DNA from: Ichthyophis bannanicus
Taxonomy: Eukaryota; Chordata; Amphibia; Gymnophiona; Ichthyophiidae
NCBI GenBank assembly: GCA_033557465.1
Contig: CM066033.1
Location: 383,849,289-383,913,288 of the forward strand
DNA: 64,000 nucleotides
Reading direction: 5' to 3'
The notes below the pieces were generated by a model, which saw nothing but the letters and a program-made list of their open reading frames with translations, was not told where the DNA came from and searched no databases. Shown here one piece after another: positions 32,417 through 43,307 of the stretch (its first letter is position 1; each line of letters begins with the position of its first letter). The position numbers and the translations under genes were made by a program.

Positions 32417-33229
32417 TTAACACTGCTTGGAAGCCAACTGCACAATGCGAAAGCAGCGGGGCTGTGGGAGATAGGCCCTTGCTTTCCTGGTATCCAGCAT
32501 GGCTCCTATAAACTCTAGAGATTGAGTGGGAGTTAGGTTGGATTTTGGGATGTTTATAACCAGTCCCAAATACTGAAGGATACACATTGTGCAATATAGA
32601 GAAATTCTGGCCTCTGACTCTGATGGTGCTCGAATGAGCCAGTCGTCTAAGTAGGGGAAGACGAATATTCCTAGAGTGTGAAGAAATGCTGCCACAACAG
32701 CCATGCATTTCGTAAACACCCTTGGTGCTGAGGGCAGGCCAAAAGGAAGAACCCTGTACTGGTAGTGCTTCCCCTGACATAGAAACCGAAGGAATCTTCG
32801 GTGAGTTGGATGGATGAGAACATGGGTGTACGCATCCTTGAGATCTAGAGAACAAAGCCAATCCTGACTATGAAGGTATGGCAGAAGAGTTCCTAGAGAA
32901 ATCATCTTGAACTTCTCCTTGAACAGGAATTTGTTCAATTCTCTGAGGTCTAAAATAGGTCTGTGTCCCCCTGTTTTCTTTGGAATAATGAAATAGGGGG
33001 AGTAAAACCCCGTACCTTGTTGGGAAATGGGTACGTCTTCTATTGCCCCTGGGCAAGAAGTAAATTGACCTCTTGACCCAACTGATTTTCGAGTGAAGTC
33101 TGAGAATTGAACCCTCTTACAACTGTAGGAGGGGGCATGTTGAGGAAATGAAGCTTGTACCCCTCCTTTACAATGGAGAGAGTCCATTCTTCTGCTGTTA
33201 TCTGCTCCTATCTGGGGGCAAAATGACAC
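32417..33229 (-). pseudogene. DIRS reverse transcriptase
   Basis: Palm motifs are in order: RPILDLRELNKF, SLDLKDAYTHV, VLPFGLPSAPRVFTK and FPYLDDWLI with the Y-L-D-D box. The frame is open for 270 codons but is out of frame with gag and RNase H, so at least two frameshifts separate the domains. Confidence 0.85.
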
Positions 33230-33298
33230 AACCTTCCTGGAATGGTGGAGGGCTCTGGCCCGTTGAGGGCCAGGAAGGCCAAGTTCTCTAGAAGGGAG

Positions 33299-35162
33299 TC
33301 AAAGTCCCTGTGGAGGCTGAGTCTGCTGGGCCGGTTGAGGCTTAGCAGACTTAGTTTTCCTTTGTTTTGGTGGATGCTGTCCCTTTCGGGCAGACTGACT
33401 TGCAGAATGCCCCTGCTGGGTATAGGAGGGGTAAAACCTCTTCTTTTTAGAGAAGAATGGTTTCTTGTAGGATTTTTTCCTTGCAGGATCAGCTGTAGTC
33501 TTGGATAGTCTATCCAAAGTGGTGTTATCAGCATCCAGCTCATTAGCTTTCTCTTGCCAATTTTTGCCAAAGAGATTTTCGCCTGTACAAGGGATATTCC
33601 CCAGTTTGTCCTGTACCCAGAGTTCTAAGTCAGATGCCTGGAGCCAGGCAATCCTACGAGCACCTATGGCAATGGCAAAGGTTCTGCTTATGCACTCTAA
33701 GCAGTCAAAAGCTGCACGATTAACAAACTTGGAAACATCTTGGGCATGTTTGACAAGTGTAAGATAATCTTGTCTCTTATCATCAGGAAGGAGAGGGCTC
33801 ATAAGCTCTAGATCACCTGTAACCTCCTTAAGGAACATTCCCATATATGGAATGTAGGAACTAATCCTGACAGAAAGCATAGAGGCCTGGAAGTTTCGAC
33901 GCCCAAAGCCATCAAGAGTCCTACATTCACGTCCTAGCAAATTAGATGCATGTCTTTTTGCACTCTTGATCCTTCTCATAGCTGATTCCACTACCATGGA
34001 GTGGTGTGGTAGCTGGGTATTTTTGAAATCCAGGGCAGGGAGGTATTCGATACATGGTATCAAGCCTACGAGAATGAGGAGAGGTGGTAAGAGGTGTTTT
34101 CCACATTCTTAGCATGAGATCATGCAAGATCTCATGAATAGGCAAAGTGGCTGCCTTTTTGGGAGCTTTAGGATATTGTAAAATCTCCAATTCCTTTGCT
34201 CTGGGCTCTGCTTCAGGAGCCACTGTGATGGAAAGACCTCTAGCCACCTCCTGGATGAAATCCTGAAAGGATATATCCTCTGGAAGAGACATCCTATGTT
34301 TAGGAGAGGAAGGCTCCTCAGAGAGAAGTACTCCGGTACCGTCAGAGCTGTCAGAATCCTCAGACTCATCGGAGGATTCAAAATATCTCCTGTCTGGGTG
34401 CTCTTGTAAAGCACGATACCGGTACCGATCGAAGTCGGTACTGGAGGGTTCCGGTACTGGCCTGTCGATACTGGAGGAAACAGCCGATGTCGATGCTGTC
34501 GGTATTGGTGCCAGAGCCGGTGTCGATACCGGTTGAACCGTCTGAAGCGGTCCCGAAGACACTGAAGCCGCAAGGAGAGCTGCTAGACTGCTTTCAATAG
34601 CCAAGAACCTCTGGTCTATTGATGCTGCCGATGCCTGGGTATTGGTACCAGACGAAGCGGCCGGTACCCCAGAGCATGGCACCAGTAGTTCTGCCGAGGT
34701 TGAGGCCTCAAGAACATCCTGGAGCCCCGATAGTGCTTTGGAAGCCGAAGCCTGCCGCCAGGGCAATTTTGCCGGTACAAGTCCCTCAAGGGCAATGCCA
34801 GAGGCATCTTGATGCTTGGAAGGAGATCTACCCTTTGAGGACCGGCCAGATTTATGTTTGGTCACCTGAGATCCATGGGAGAAAGACGAAGCCCTGGAAG
34901 ATGTCGATGCCATGGATGCTGCATCGGAGGGGAAAAGGGTGCTAAGCTTAGCAGCTCGGTTTTGCCAACCCCTCTTCGACATCATCCCACAGGCAACACA
35001 CTCCGATATGGAGTGATCAGGACCTAAACATTTAAGGCACCACTCGTGGGTGTTGGTGACGGAGATGGTACCGCCACACTTGGAACGCTTTTTAAAACCC
35101 GAGGCGGGTTTTTCCATTCTGAAGGAAAAATTGGGCCTAGTGCCCAAAATGGCGCGTGGCAC
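33299..35162 (-). pseudogene. DIRS gag
   Basis: The N-terminal frame (35162-33942) has a Cys-rich zinc-binding-like segment (C-L-K-C-L-G-P-D-H-S-I-S-E-C), a Ser/Pro/Ala-rich middle and an acidic serine stretch. A second frame (34063-33299) carries the gag core (ISSYIPYMGMFLKEV) and a very basic Lys/Gln-rich tail. A frameshift lies in the overlap at about 33942-34063. Confidence 0.75.
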
Positions 35163-35344
35163 CCGACAGAAAAAAGACTAGAAAGTCTAGAAAAAAAGAT
35201 TACATTTTTTTTTTTAAAGAAAGAAAGAACCGGTGGTACCGGTATAGCACCGAGGAAGGCAGACGCTATCACAAAAAAGAATGAAAAAGATAGGATAATT
35301 TCTGCAGTGACAGGAAAACGACCTACTGGCTCCGCAGAAAACGA

Positions 35345-35515
35345 AGAACTGGAGAGAGGCAGTTGGGAAAGGCGGGAAGGCAGCACGCAGGCAATGTGGG
35401 ATGCTCCCAAAAGCTTTCTAATTGGACGCTGGGGAGCGTTCCCGTGCAGGCTCCGTCGGTACCGACGATACCCATATGTGAAGACTACATTCCTGCTTGT
35501 TCCTGGAGAAAAGAG
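35345..35515 (-). repeat. DIRS right inverted terminal repeat
   Basis: Inverted match to about 28180-28350 (gaactggagagaggcagttgg at its inner edge). The outer end reads cctgcttgttcctggagaaa. Confidence 0.85.
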
Positions 35516-36147
35516 TTGCTTAAAAAAGGACTAATAAAAAAAATGGATGATGTTGCTATGATGGGGGATCACTTTCTCTGTTAAGGGGAATGATATGGGA
35601 TCTAGGACAGGGAAAGGGATGGACGGATGAACAAATACAAACACAGACATGATGGGGAAGGGTGTACCCTAACATATTTACTGTAACCGTACCAGAAGAA
35701 GAGGGACCAGTGAGCCTAGAATTTGATGCCTGCCAAGTGATAAATTGTGATGGGGGATACTACGAAAGGTTGTGGGGAAATAATCATAAGTATATGTGTC
35801 CAGAGACTGTCTAAACACTTGTGTACGGGATGCCCTGTTACGGGTAGTCACAAGTTTGCTGGACCACCGAGGATGGAGGCTGGGTCTCACCAGAGGGGAA
35901 GAGGCACCCAGTTCAAAAGAAAATAACAATGATAAAGAAACACAGCATTTAGCAATGTAACCCAGGAAGTTGCAACCCCATCGTGGTCACTTTCTCTGGA
36001 AGGGATGACTTACTGGATGGGAGCTATAGACTAGGAATAGACGTTAGTGGGCAAGATCCCCTGGGAATATTGAGGATAAAAATACCCCTCAAGAATCAGA
36101 CTCAGGTCTCCACACCATTCCCCAGCATATCCTTTGAACCTAATAAG
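35516..36147 (+). pseudogene. ERV3 envelope surface subunit, first part
   Basis: Broken frames include a Y-R-L-G-I-D-V-S-G-Q-D stretch (about 36025-36060) of the kind seen in gamma/epsilon-type envelopes. The RTE insertion interrupts at 36148-36154. The very start of env lies at or near the DIRS insertion. Confidence 0.5.
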
Positions 36148-36154
36148 GGACCCT

Positions 36155-38017
36155 GTTGTTGTTAAGTGCCGTTGAGTCGGAGTCGACTCATGACGACCCT
36201 CTGGATAGCTATCCTAAATTGTGTTCGGTCTTCAGTCAGGCGGCTCATTGTTGACAGACTGGCACCTGTAGCTGCTGTTATTGTATCGATCCATCTCATT
36301 GCTGGCCTTCCTCTTTTGCGTTGACCTTCTATCTTGCCAAGCATAATGTCTTTCTCTAATGATCTCTCTCTTCGCATGATGTGTCCAAAGTATGAAAGTC
36401 GAAGTCTTGTCATCTGAGCTTCTAAAGAAAGCTTAGGTTTGATCTCCTCTAGTACCGACTGGTTTGTTCTTCAGGCAGTCCATGGTATACACAGTATTCG
36501 CCGCCAGCACCATAATTCAAAGGCATCAATTTTCTTCCTGTCTGTCTTTTTCACTGTCCAGCTTTCACATCCATATGATGTTATTGAAAATACCATGGCT
36601 TGAACAAGTCAAATCTTTGTATGGAGAGAGATATCTCTGCTCTTGAGAATCTTATCTAGGTCTTTCATAGCCATTCTGCCAAGAGCAATGCGTCGTCTGA
36701 TTTCTTGACTGCTTGTTGCTTCTTTATTGATAGTTGATCCAAGTAGGTTAAAGTTGTTCACAATTTCAATTTCTTCTCCTTCAATTATGAACCTGTTGAT
36801 TATGCCAGTTGTCATGATCTTTGTCTTCTTTACATTAAGGTGCAGGCCCATTTTGAGACTATGTTCTTTGATTGTGAGAAGCAAATGTTTCAGATCATCT
36901 TCACTTTCAGCCAGTAATGTGGTATCATCAGCATAGCGAAGGTTGTTGATGAGTCTTCCACCAATCTTCACACCTCTGTTGTCTTCATACAATCCTGCTT
37001 CTCTGATGATTTGTTCTGCATATAAATTAAACAGGTAGGGGGAAAGTATGCAGCCTTGTCTTACACCTTTGCTTATTTTAAACCATTCTGTTTCTCCTTG
37101 TTCCATTCAAACTGTTGCTTCTTGATCAATGTACATATTGCACAAGAGAACGATCAGGTGTTCTGGTATACCCATGCTTCTTAATGTGGCCCAGAGTTTC
37201 TCATGGTTTACACAGTCAAAAGCCTTGCTATAGTCGATAAAGCACAAATAGATATCCTTTTGGTATTCTTTAGTCTTTTCAAGGATCCATCTCACATCTG
37301 CAATGATGTCTCTCGTTCCTCGCCCTTTCCTGAACCCTGCTTGCACTTCAGGCAGTTCTTGTTCGAGGTATGGTTGTAGTCTCTTTTGAATAATCTTCAG
37401 TAGAATCTTGCTGGCATGTGGGATCAGAGCGATTGTGTGATAATTTCCACAGTCAGTTGGATCACCTTTCTTTAGTATTGGTATAAACACAGATCTTTTC
37501 CAGTCACTTGGCCATGATGTTGTCTTCCATATTTCTTGGCAGAGCCTTGTGAGTACGGTAACAGCTGCATCAGATTGCTGCAATACTTCTATGGGAATGC
37601 TATCAATGCCTGGTGCTTTGTTCTTTGATAAGGCTTTCAATGCTGCTTCAACTTCTTCTTTCATCACCAATGGTTCCCAATCATAAGGTACAGGTTGAAA
37701 CGGCTGTTGGTCCACTTGATCTTTATCATATAAAAACTCTGTATATTCCTTCCACCTTTTCTTGATCTTCTCAGCATCATTCAACATAGAACCTTGAGCA
37801 TCTTGTAACATTCCAATTCGAGGCTGGAACTTTTTCTTTAACTCTCGTAGCTTTAGGAAAGCTGATCTTGTTCTTCCTCTAATAGTTTCTGCTTCTATTT
37901 CCTTGCAAGTGTCATTGTAGTACTTTTCCTTGTCCTTTCTTGCTGCACGTTGGAAATCTCTGTTGAGTTCTGCGACTGTCTTGCTTTCTCCTCTGGCTTT
38001 AGCTTCTCTGCGTTTCT
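36155..38017 (-). mobile_element. RTE-clade (BovB-like) LINE, 5' truncated
   Basis: Target duplication ggaccct is at 36148-36154 and 38018-38024. Two frames (37811-37107 and 37106-36609) carry RT: NKAPGIDSIPIE, QAGFRKGRGTRD, FIDYSKAFDCVNH, GVRQGCILSPYLFNLY and YADDTTLLAES. A third (36413-36162) carries the BovB-type C-terminus with GHIMRRERSLEKD and GKIEGQRKRGRPAMRW. The 3' end reads GGCACTTAACAACAAC, the usual RTE tail. A nonsense codon at 37107 and a frameshift break it. The endonuclease is missing. Confidence 0.9.
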
Positions 38018-38024
38018 GGACCCT

Positions 38025-39404
38025 ACGGCAGTCAAAATAGTGGAGATTAAAGATTTGAGGGACACTCTAGAGGTGGAAATGGGTTATGGGGATGTGAACA
38101 CCTGGGTGGAATGGGTTAAATATACCGTAGGAAGTCTCAATCATAGCAATTGCTACGCATGTGCATCTGGGAGGACATTGCACAGATTGTGCCCTTACCC
38201 TAGAGGTGGGATACAGATCCTGATGGAGTAAGATGCCTCATATCTCTGTATCAGGAAACAACAGCTTGGGGAAATGAAAGTTGCAAGTCATTGAATTTGC
38301 TCTTTCCCCTTACAGATTTGAAGGAGGTAAAAGTTCCCCCCACATTTTCAGCAGTGTTTGGAAATCACTCCACCTGTTTCACCAGGCGGGGGAAGAACTA
38401 CACAAGGGAAGTGGGGGAACTGAACACCTGCGTTCTAAGCTTAAACCTGACAGGGATGGAAGGAGAAGAGAAGAACTGCTCCAACCTGGTAATCCCTAGG
38501 GCAGACAAGTGGTGGTACTGTGGAGGGCGGACGTTGAGACCAACATTGCCTACCCTATGGTCGGGGACATGTGCAATAGTTCAATTGGCAGTTCCTTTCA
38601 CCTTGGCGTTCACAGAACAGGACAAAGGGCAAATACAAAGGGAAAGGAGGAGTACCTGGGGAACCTCATTTGATGACAGGATATATATAGACGCAATAGG
38701 AGTCCCTAGGGGAGTTCCGGATGAGTATAAAGCACGAAACCAGATTGCAGCTGGATTTGAATCCCTGTTATGGGTAATCACAACAAACAAAAATGAAGAT
38801 TGGATAAATTATATATATATATATTATAACCAACAGCGGTTTATCAATTATACCCGGGATGCAATAAAGGGGATCGCAGAACAATTGGACGCCACTAGCA
38901 GAATGACCAGGGAGAACCAAATGATTTTAGATATGATGGTGGCCGAAAAAAGGGTGTGTGTGTGTAATGTTGGGGGGGGGGGGAATGTTGTATGTTCATC
39001 CCCAATAATACGGCCCCTGAGGGCACTATCACTAAAGCCCTGCAAGGACTAACTACCTTGGCAGAGGGATTGGCAGAAAATTCAGGTACGGATACCTCTC
39101 TCACTGAATGTTTGGAGTCATGGTTTGGGAAGTGGAAAAGGGTGGTAGTATCTACATTTACCTCTGTACTTGTTGTAATTGGAGTATTAATTACGGTGGG
39201 GTGTTGCATAATACCGTGTATAGGAGGGTTAACTCAAAGATTGATAGAGACAGCAAACACTAAACAAATGATTGTATCATCTTCAGTGCACAAAGGTGCA
39301 ATGTTATTAATGGAGAATAAAGGGGAAGAGCTAAAGCTTCCTATGGAACTGTAGAGTAAATGTAAAAAGTACAAGAAAACTCTAAAAAGAAAGAGGGAGG
39401 GGTT
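38025..39404 (+). pseudogene. ERV3 envelope, rest of surface subunit and transmembrane subunit
   Basis: A frame of 253 codons (38291-39052) contains Cys-rich surface sequence, a furin-like R-E-R-R (about 38637-38650), a fusion-peptide-like stretch, heptads and an immunosuppressive-domain-like region (about 38920-38955). A run of 12 G (about 38972-38983) shifts the frame. The second frame (38992-39354) has the end of the ectodomain, a strong membrane anchor (about 39145-39235) and a tail with a stop at 39352-39354. A polypurine tract follows at about 39383-39402. Whether the G-run length is real or a sequencing artefact decides how intact the 3' half is. Confidence 0.8.
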
Positions 39405-39733
39405 TGACATAAACAAATGTGATATGTTATTTTTACAATGTAATATAATTCTTGTATTTCATTCATTCACTATTCGGTAATATAATTTTGTATATAATGA
39501 CTTTCTGACTCCCTTTGTTGTATGCCTGTATCCTGGAAGGAGAGAGACTACATGGCTAGTAATACGTGGCCTGTCACAGGTGCAGAAGTACAAAGAAGTG
39601 GAGTGAGACAGTATTAACCAATGAATTATTGACATGCTGGAAAAAGGCGGAACATAGTGAAGTATGTAATGATTTTCTGACTTCCTTTACTGTATGTCTA
39701 CATTCTGGGAAGAGAGACTACGTGGCTAATAAC
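39405..39733 (+). repeat. ERV3 3' LTR, first part, with U3 tandem duplication
   Basis: Starts TGACATAAAC after the polypurine tract. A unit of about 170 bp occurs twice: 39498-39667 and again from 39668, the second copy continuing after Gmr1-B at 47072. Duplicated U3 units are common enhancer repeats in gammaretroviruses. Confidence 0.75.
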
Positions 39734-41034
39734 TGTGGTGAAGAGAGAGAGCAGGAGAAAGTGGAAGTAGAAGAAAAAGACACTTGTACCTTTAAAACTA
39801 CTGACAGCTCAGCTCTACACAGAGGTAGGAAAGCTACTATGAAAAAAAGCCAAGCCACGCCCTAGCTGTAATGAGAAGGCAGGCTTAGCTGCTGATTATG
39901 AGCACACGTGCTCAGAGGAAGCTCTGATAGGAAGGAAACAGGTTTCTAAACCCGTCTTCAAACAGAAGAAGGGAGTTCACAGCTCTCGTTTGAGTTCAGC
40001 TTGGAGGAACAGGAGTGCTAGTTCCAGGAGTTCATCTGGTTCAAAGAGTTCCAGCCATGGGAGAGAAGGTGCCAGTTTGAGTCCAGGTCCTAGGAGCTCA
40101 TGGATACCTGAGAGACATGAGTGTGCTGATTTCCAGCTGCTGAAAGCTAAGAGCAGAGAAGGAAACACTCCATGTCTGGGAAAGGTTCCTAAACCAAAAA
40201 CCAGCCAACGTTCTGGGAGAAAGGCTGCAAACCTGTGGGAACAGGTACCTTTATCCTGTATTCAGAATCCTAAGCTGAAAACTTCAACTGACAAAAGGTG
40301 GGTGGATTCGTTTCACTGGGGAAAGAACCAGGACCCAACCGTTAGCAGGGAAGTTAACTTGAACTCAGTAAAAGCTTTGAAGCAAGCATTTCAGGGAGGA
40401 GAAGCTTACTCTCCTTATATAAATGTTTATGACCAAAAGGAGAAATTATGGAATGAAGTTTTGGGAATTTTTACAAGCCAGAAAGCCTGAAGAAAGTGCT
40501 GAGGCTAGGAGAACCAGCCGCAGTACCGGAGCCCATGCAGATAGAATTACCTGAGTCACAATCTTCCCCAGAAGATTGCCAGATGGATTGCTCTCTTTGT
40601 CTTAGGGAAGCATAAGTTCCTGTGTGCAAGGCTAAGGAAGCTTTTGTAGAAGAAAGAAGGTATTTCTGCTAGAAGGAGTTCATAAGGCTATGTTATGTTT
40701 ATTGTCATGAAGACAGCTGCTTGTGTTTAAAGAGACTTGTGCTGCATTTACTTCAAGTACAATTTCCTTTTGTTTACTCTTCTGTTACTGGATAAGTTAT
40801 CCATTTTTGTGTTTGTGTACAGAACATTAATGCGTGTGGAAATCCACAATAATAAAAATATTCTTGTTTGCCTCAACCTCCGGTTGCACAACTACAGTTT
40901 GTCTTTTTGAATACAATTTTCTCAACTACAAGTCCCAGAGTGCATTGCTGGTGGCAAAGGGAAAATACTGTTCATTTAAGGACAAACAAGGCAGCCCATA
41001 GCTGTAAGCCTCTGGCCCAGGCTTGGGTACCACA
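39734..41034 (+). repeat. Gmr1-B 5' LTR with coding frames
   Basis: 1301 bp. The first base starts the frame Cys-Gly-Glu-Glu. The signature Met-Asp-Cys-Ser-Leu is at 40583-40597, 849 nt from the LTR start and thus in the starting frame, although frameshifts lie between (main middle frame 39990-40490). An aataaa-like signal is near 40850. Confidence 0.85.
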
Positions 41035-41036
41035 AG

Positions 41037-41055
41037 TGGCGTAGTTGGCAGGATT
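41037..41055 (+). promoter_or_regulatory. Gmr1-B primer binding site, tRNA-Ser
   Basis: TGGCGTAGTTGGCAGGATT two bases after the LTR complements the 3' end of vertebrate tRNA-Ser(AGA) with one mismatch in 19. This is the clearest primer site of the three Gmr1-type elements. Confidence 0.85.
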
Positions 41056-41354
41056 TTTGTACCACGCATGCGCAAAAGAGGATTTACAACTCCAGGATTC
41101 TGTCACCGAGAGTCAAGTAACTGCAGAGCCGTGCAGTGGAACGTGCTGGAGGCAGAGCTGACTCGAGGAAGATTGCAAGTCTGCATTGGTGAAAAGCGTG
41201 AGGCTACACCTAACCCAGGTAACAGGTACCTAACTGAGCTAGTTAGGATACCTGGGCTAGGGTGTAGAGCATTTTGGTTAAAATAGGGAAAAGTCCAGGG
41301 ACACTGTGAACTTGTTGTGGTGTCGCACTTGGGTGTTTTTCTTCTCATTTCAGG

Positions 41355-41783
41355 ATGGAAGGAACCATGGAATGCCAAGAGATTTTCAAGTGGATGGCGA
41401 GCCAATTCGAAAGACAACGAGAAATGTTGCTGCTGGCTCAGGCCCAATCTGCCACGCAGATGCAGGCCCAACAGAAGCCCTTACTAGAAATAATGGAGGC
41501 CTGGATAGCAAGCCAGAAGGAGCAGGCTGCATCAACAAAGAGCTCATCAGGTTCTACAGCACCACACCCTACATGCGCACTAGACTTTCATACTAGTGGG
41601 AGCTTTAAATTTGGACCTTTCTCTGACAGAGATGATATTGATGATTACATGGAAGCCTTTGATAGAGTGGCTCGTATTAGCGGCTGGCCAAAAGAACAGT
41701 GGGCCGTGCGCCTCGCTGCATCCCTTACGGGGGAGGCCTTAGTGGCATACCGGGCCATGCCCGCTGCCCTCGCTAATAACTAT
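41355..41783 (+). pseudogene. Gmr1-B gag, N-terminal part
   Basis: Starts at ATG 41355 and runs open for 143 codons: Gln-rich N-terminus (WMASQFERQRE), then the SCAN-like capsid (DDIDDYMEAFDRVA, TGEALVAYRAMPAALANNY). It is split at the ctat target site by Gmr1-D and resumes at 43308-43312. Confidence 0.9.
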
Positions 41784-43307
41784 TGTGATAAGGCAGCTTA
41801 TCATAGTTCAGGAAGAAATAATACAAGAGGTGAATTGGCTCTGAATAAGCAACTGTAAAAGCACTAAAACAGAGTGTTTACTTAAAAGACTACTAGACCC
41901 ATAATGCACTGGTTTACAGAAAGCTAGGAGAGCTGAAGTAGGGAAACGTGTGCCTAATCAGAGAAGCAATGATGAAATCCCTAATCACACATCTCCTAGG
42001 GTAGGGCTTAATTCAGAACACCTGCAGTGTGCTAGGGTGGAGCAGCCATCTAGGCACTTTAAAGCTAGAAGAAATTCATCATACAGACAGCCAGGAGAGA
42101 GATGGCAGCAGGAGCAAGGACAGCAACGGGAGCTGGAGAAGGAGAGACTGATCGTGAACAGAAGGAAGAACAGCAAGACGTCCAGAAGGTCTAAGAAAGG
42201 AGCCCAAGGCAGTACATATACTGGGAGAGATTCCTGGGGCAAGCATTCTTCATTGGACCGGAAGAAGTCAGAGGCTTGGAGATATACAGCCAGGAACCCT
42301 CGGACAGCACCTGTAAGGGAGACGGTTGCATCTACAGAAAGAAGGAGTTCTAATACCTATTTAAGGAGGTATGGGAAAAGAGACCTAAAGTCCAGAGATT
42401 CTGACTGGAGAGCTGGGCACAGAAGTTTTGCTACCTACTGGCCAAAATACTCAGAGAGGAAACCTATGACAACGTGATCTCAGGTATGAACTCTGATCTG
42501 TTCCCTAGTTTTGCACAAGGAAGACAGCAGGGAAACAGTTTCTATCCTGGTAGAGATCAGTTAGAGAAATCCTCTGAGCCAGTGTATGAAAGTGATCCTA
42601 TGATATTTCAAGAGCAAGGGGAAATATCAAATGAGGAAGTTGAATGCATGGATTGTTCTCTTTCTAAGCTGCTGTTCTAAAGTAATCCTCAGATAAGGAT
42701 CAAACACCAAAAGGAACTATACTGATTTTTAGCTTCCCAGAAAAGTTTCTTTGAGAGAAAGCTTTGGGGAAAGTTGGAGCCACGTGGAGAGTGGACCAGC
42801 AATGGTTTGCAGCTGGTTAAGCACCTGTGATTAGAGCAAGGCACAAGTGCACGTGGGACTTTGAGAAAAAGCTTCTTCTCTGTGTGAAAGGAAGAAAGCT
42901 GTTTTTTTTTGATAAAGGGAATTTTCTTTTTGGGTTTATTTTTCATGCCAGCACTGCTAAGAAAGTTTATTAGCGGGGCTAGAAGGAAGACCTTTTCTGT
43001 TCCATCAAGGTCTTTACTAAGTTGTTGCATAAGTAATTCAGTTGCCTAATTTGTTTTGTTTCCTGAGTAAAACCTCTGGAGAAAATTATCCTGTTGATGT
43101 TGCCAAGCATATCTGTGCGAGGGAATAACACACCATAAATAAAATCTGTTTTCTGCTTTACACTCGAGCAACTACAATTCTTTATTCTTGTTAAATGGCT
43201 AGTTTTTGTGTGAAGGAACTACAAGACCCACAGTCCTTTGCAGGTCAAGTAAAATTCATGTCCTTGCCAAGATTGTGGAACTTTCACAACAAGCACCCTC
43301 GTTTACA
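41784..43307 (+). mobile_element. Gmr1-D: solo LTR
   Basis: 1524 bp from TGTGATAAGG to TTTACA, target duplication ctat at 41780-41783 and 43308-43311. Open frames 41950-42477 (Arg/Ser/Gln-rich) and 42474-42680 overlap by four bases. The second ends with Glu-Cys-Met-Asp-Cys-Ser-Leu (MDC at 42648-42656), 864 nt from the LTR start, an exact multiple of three. Its start resembles those of B and C LTRs. No internal element sequence remains, so it formed by LTR-LTR recombination. Confidence 0.9.

Larger units (their letters stand above)
28163..35515 (-). mobile_element. DIRS-type tyrosine-recombinase retrotransposon
   Basis: Minus-strand order is gag, RT, RNase H, tyrosine recombinase. The two ends are inverted copies (about 28165-28350 and 35345-35515). 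An internal complementary region at 28433-28530 is the exact reverse complement of the left end (28163-28220) followed by sequence matching the right end, the hallmark of DIRS elements. An L2 is nested at 28759-30474. No target duplication is seen, as expected for recombinase-mediated insertion. Confidence 0.95.

Noticed and set aside
31179..32861. A 560-codon minus-strand protein in the DIRS element
   Set aside because: Most of it is out of frame with the RNase H motifs; only its last 60 or so codons correspond to a known domain (start of the recombinase).
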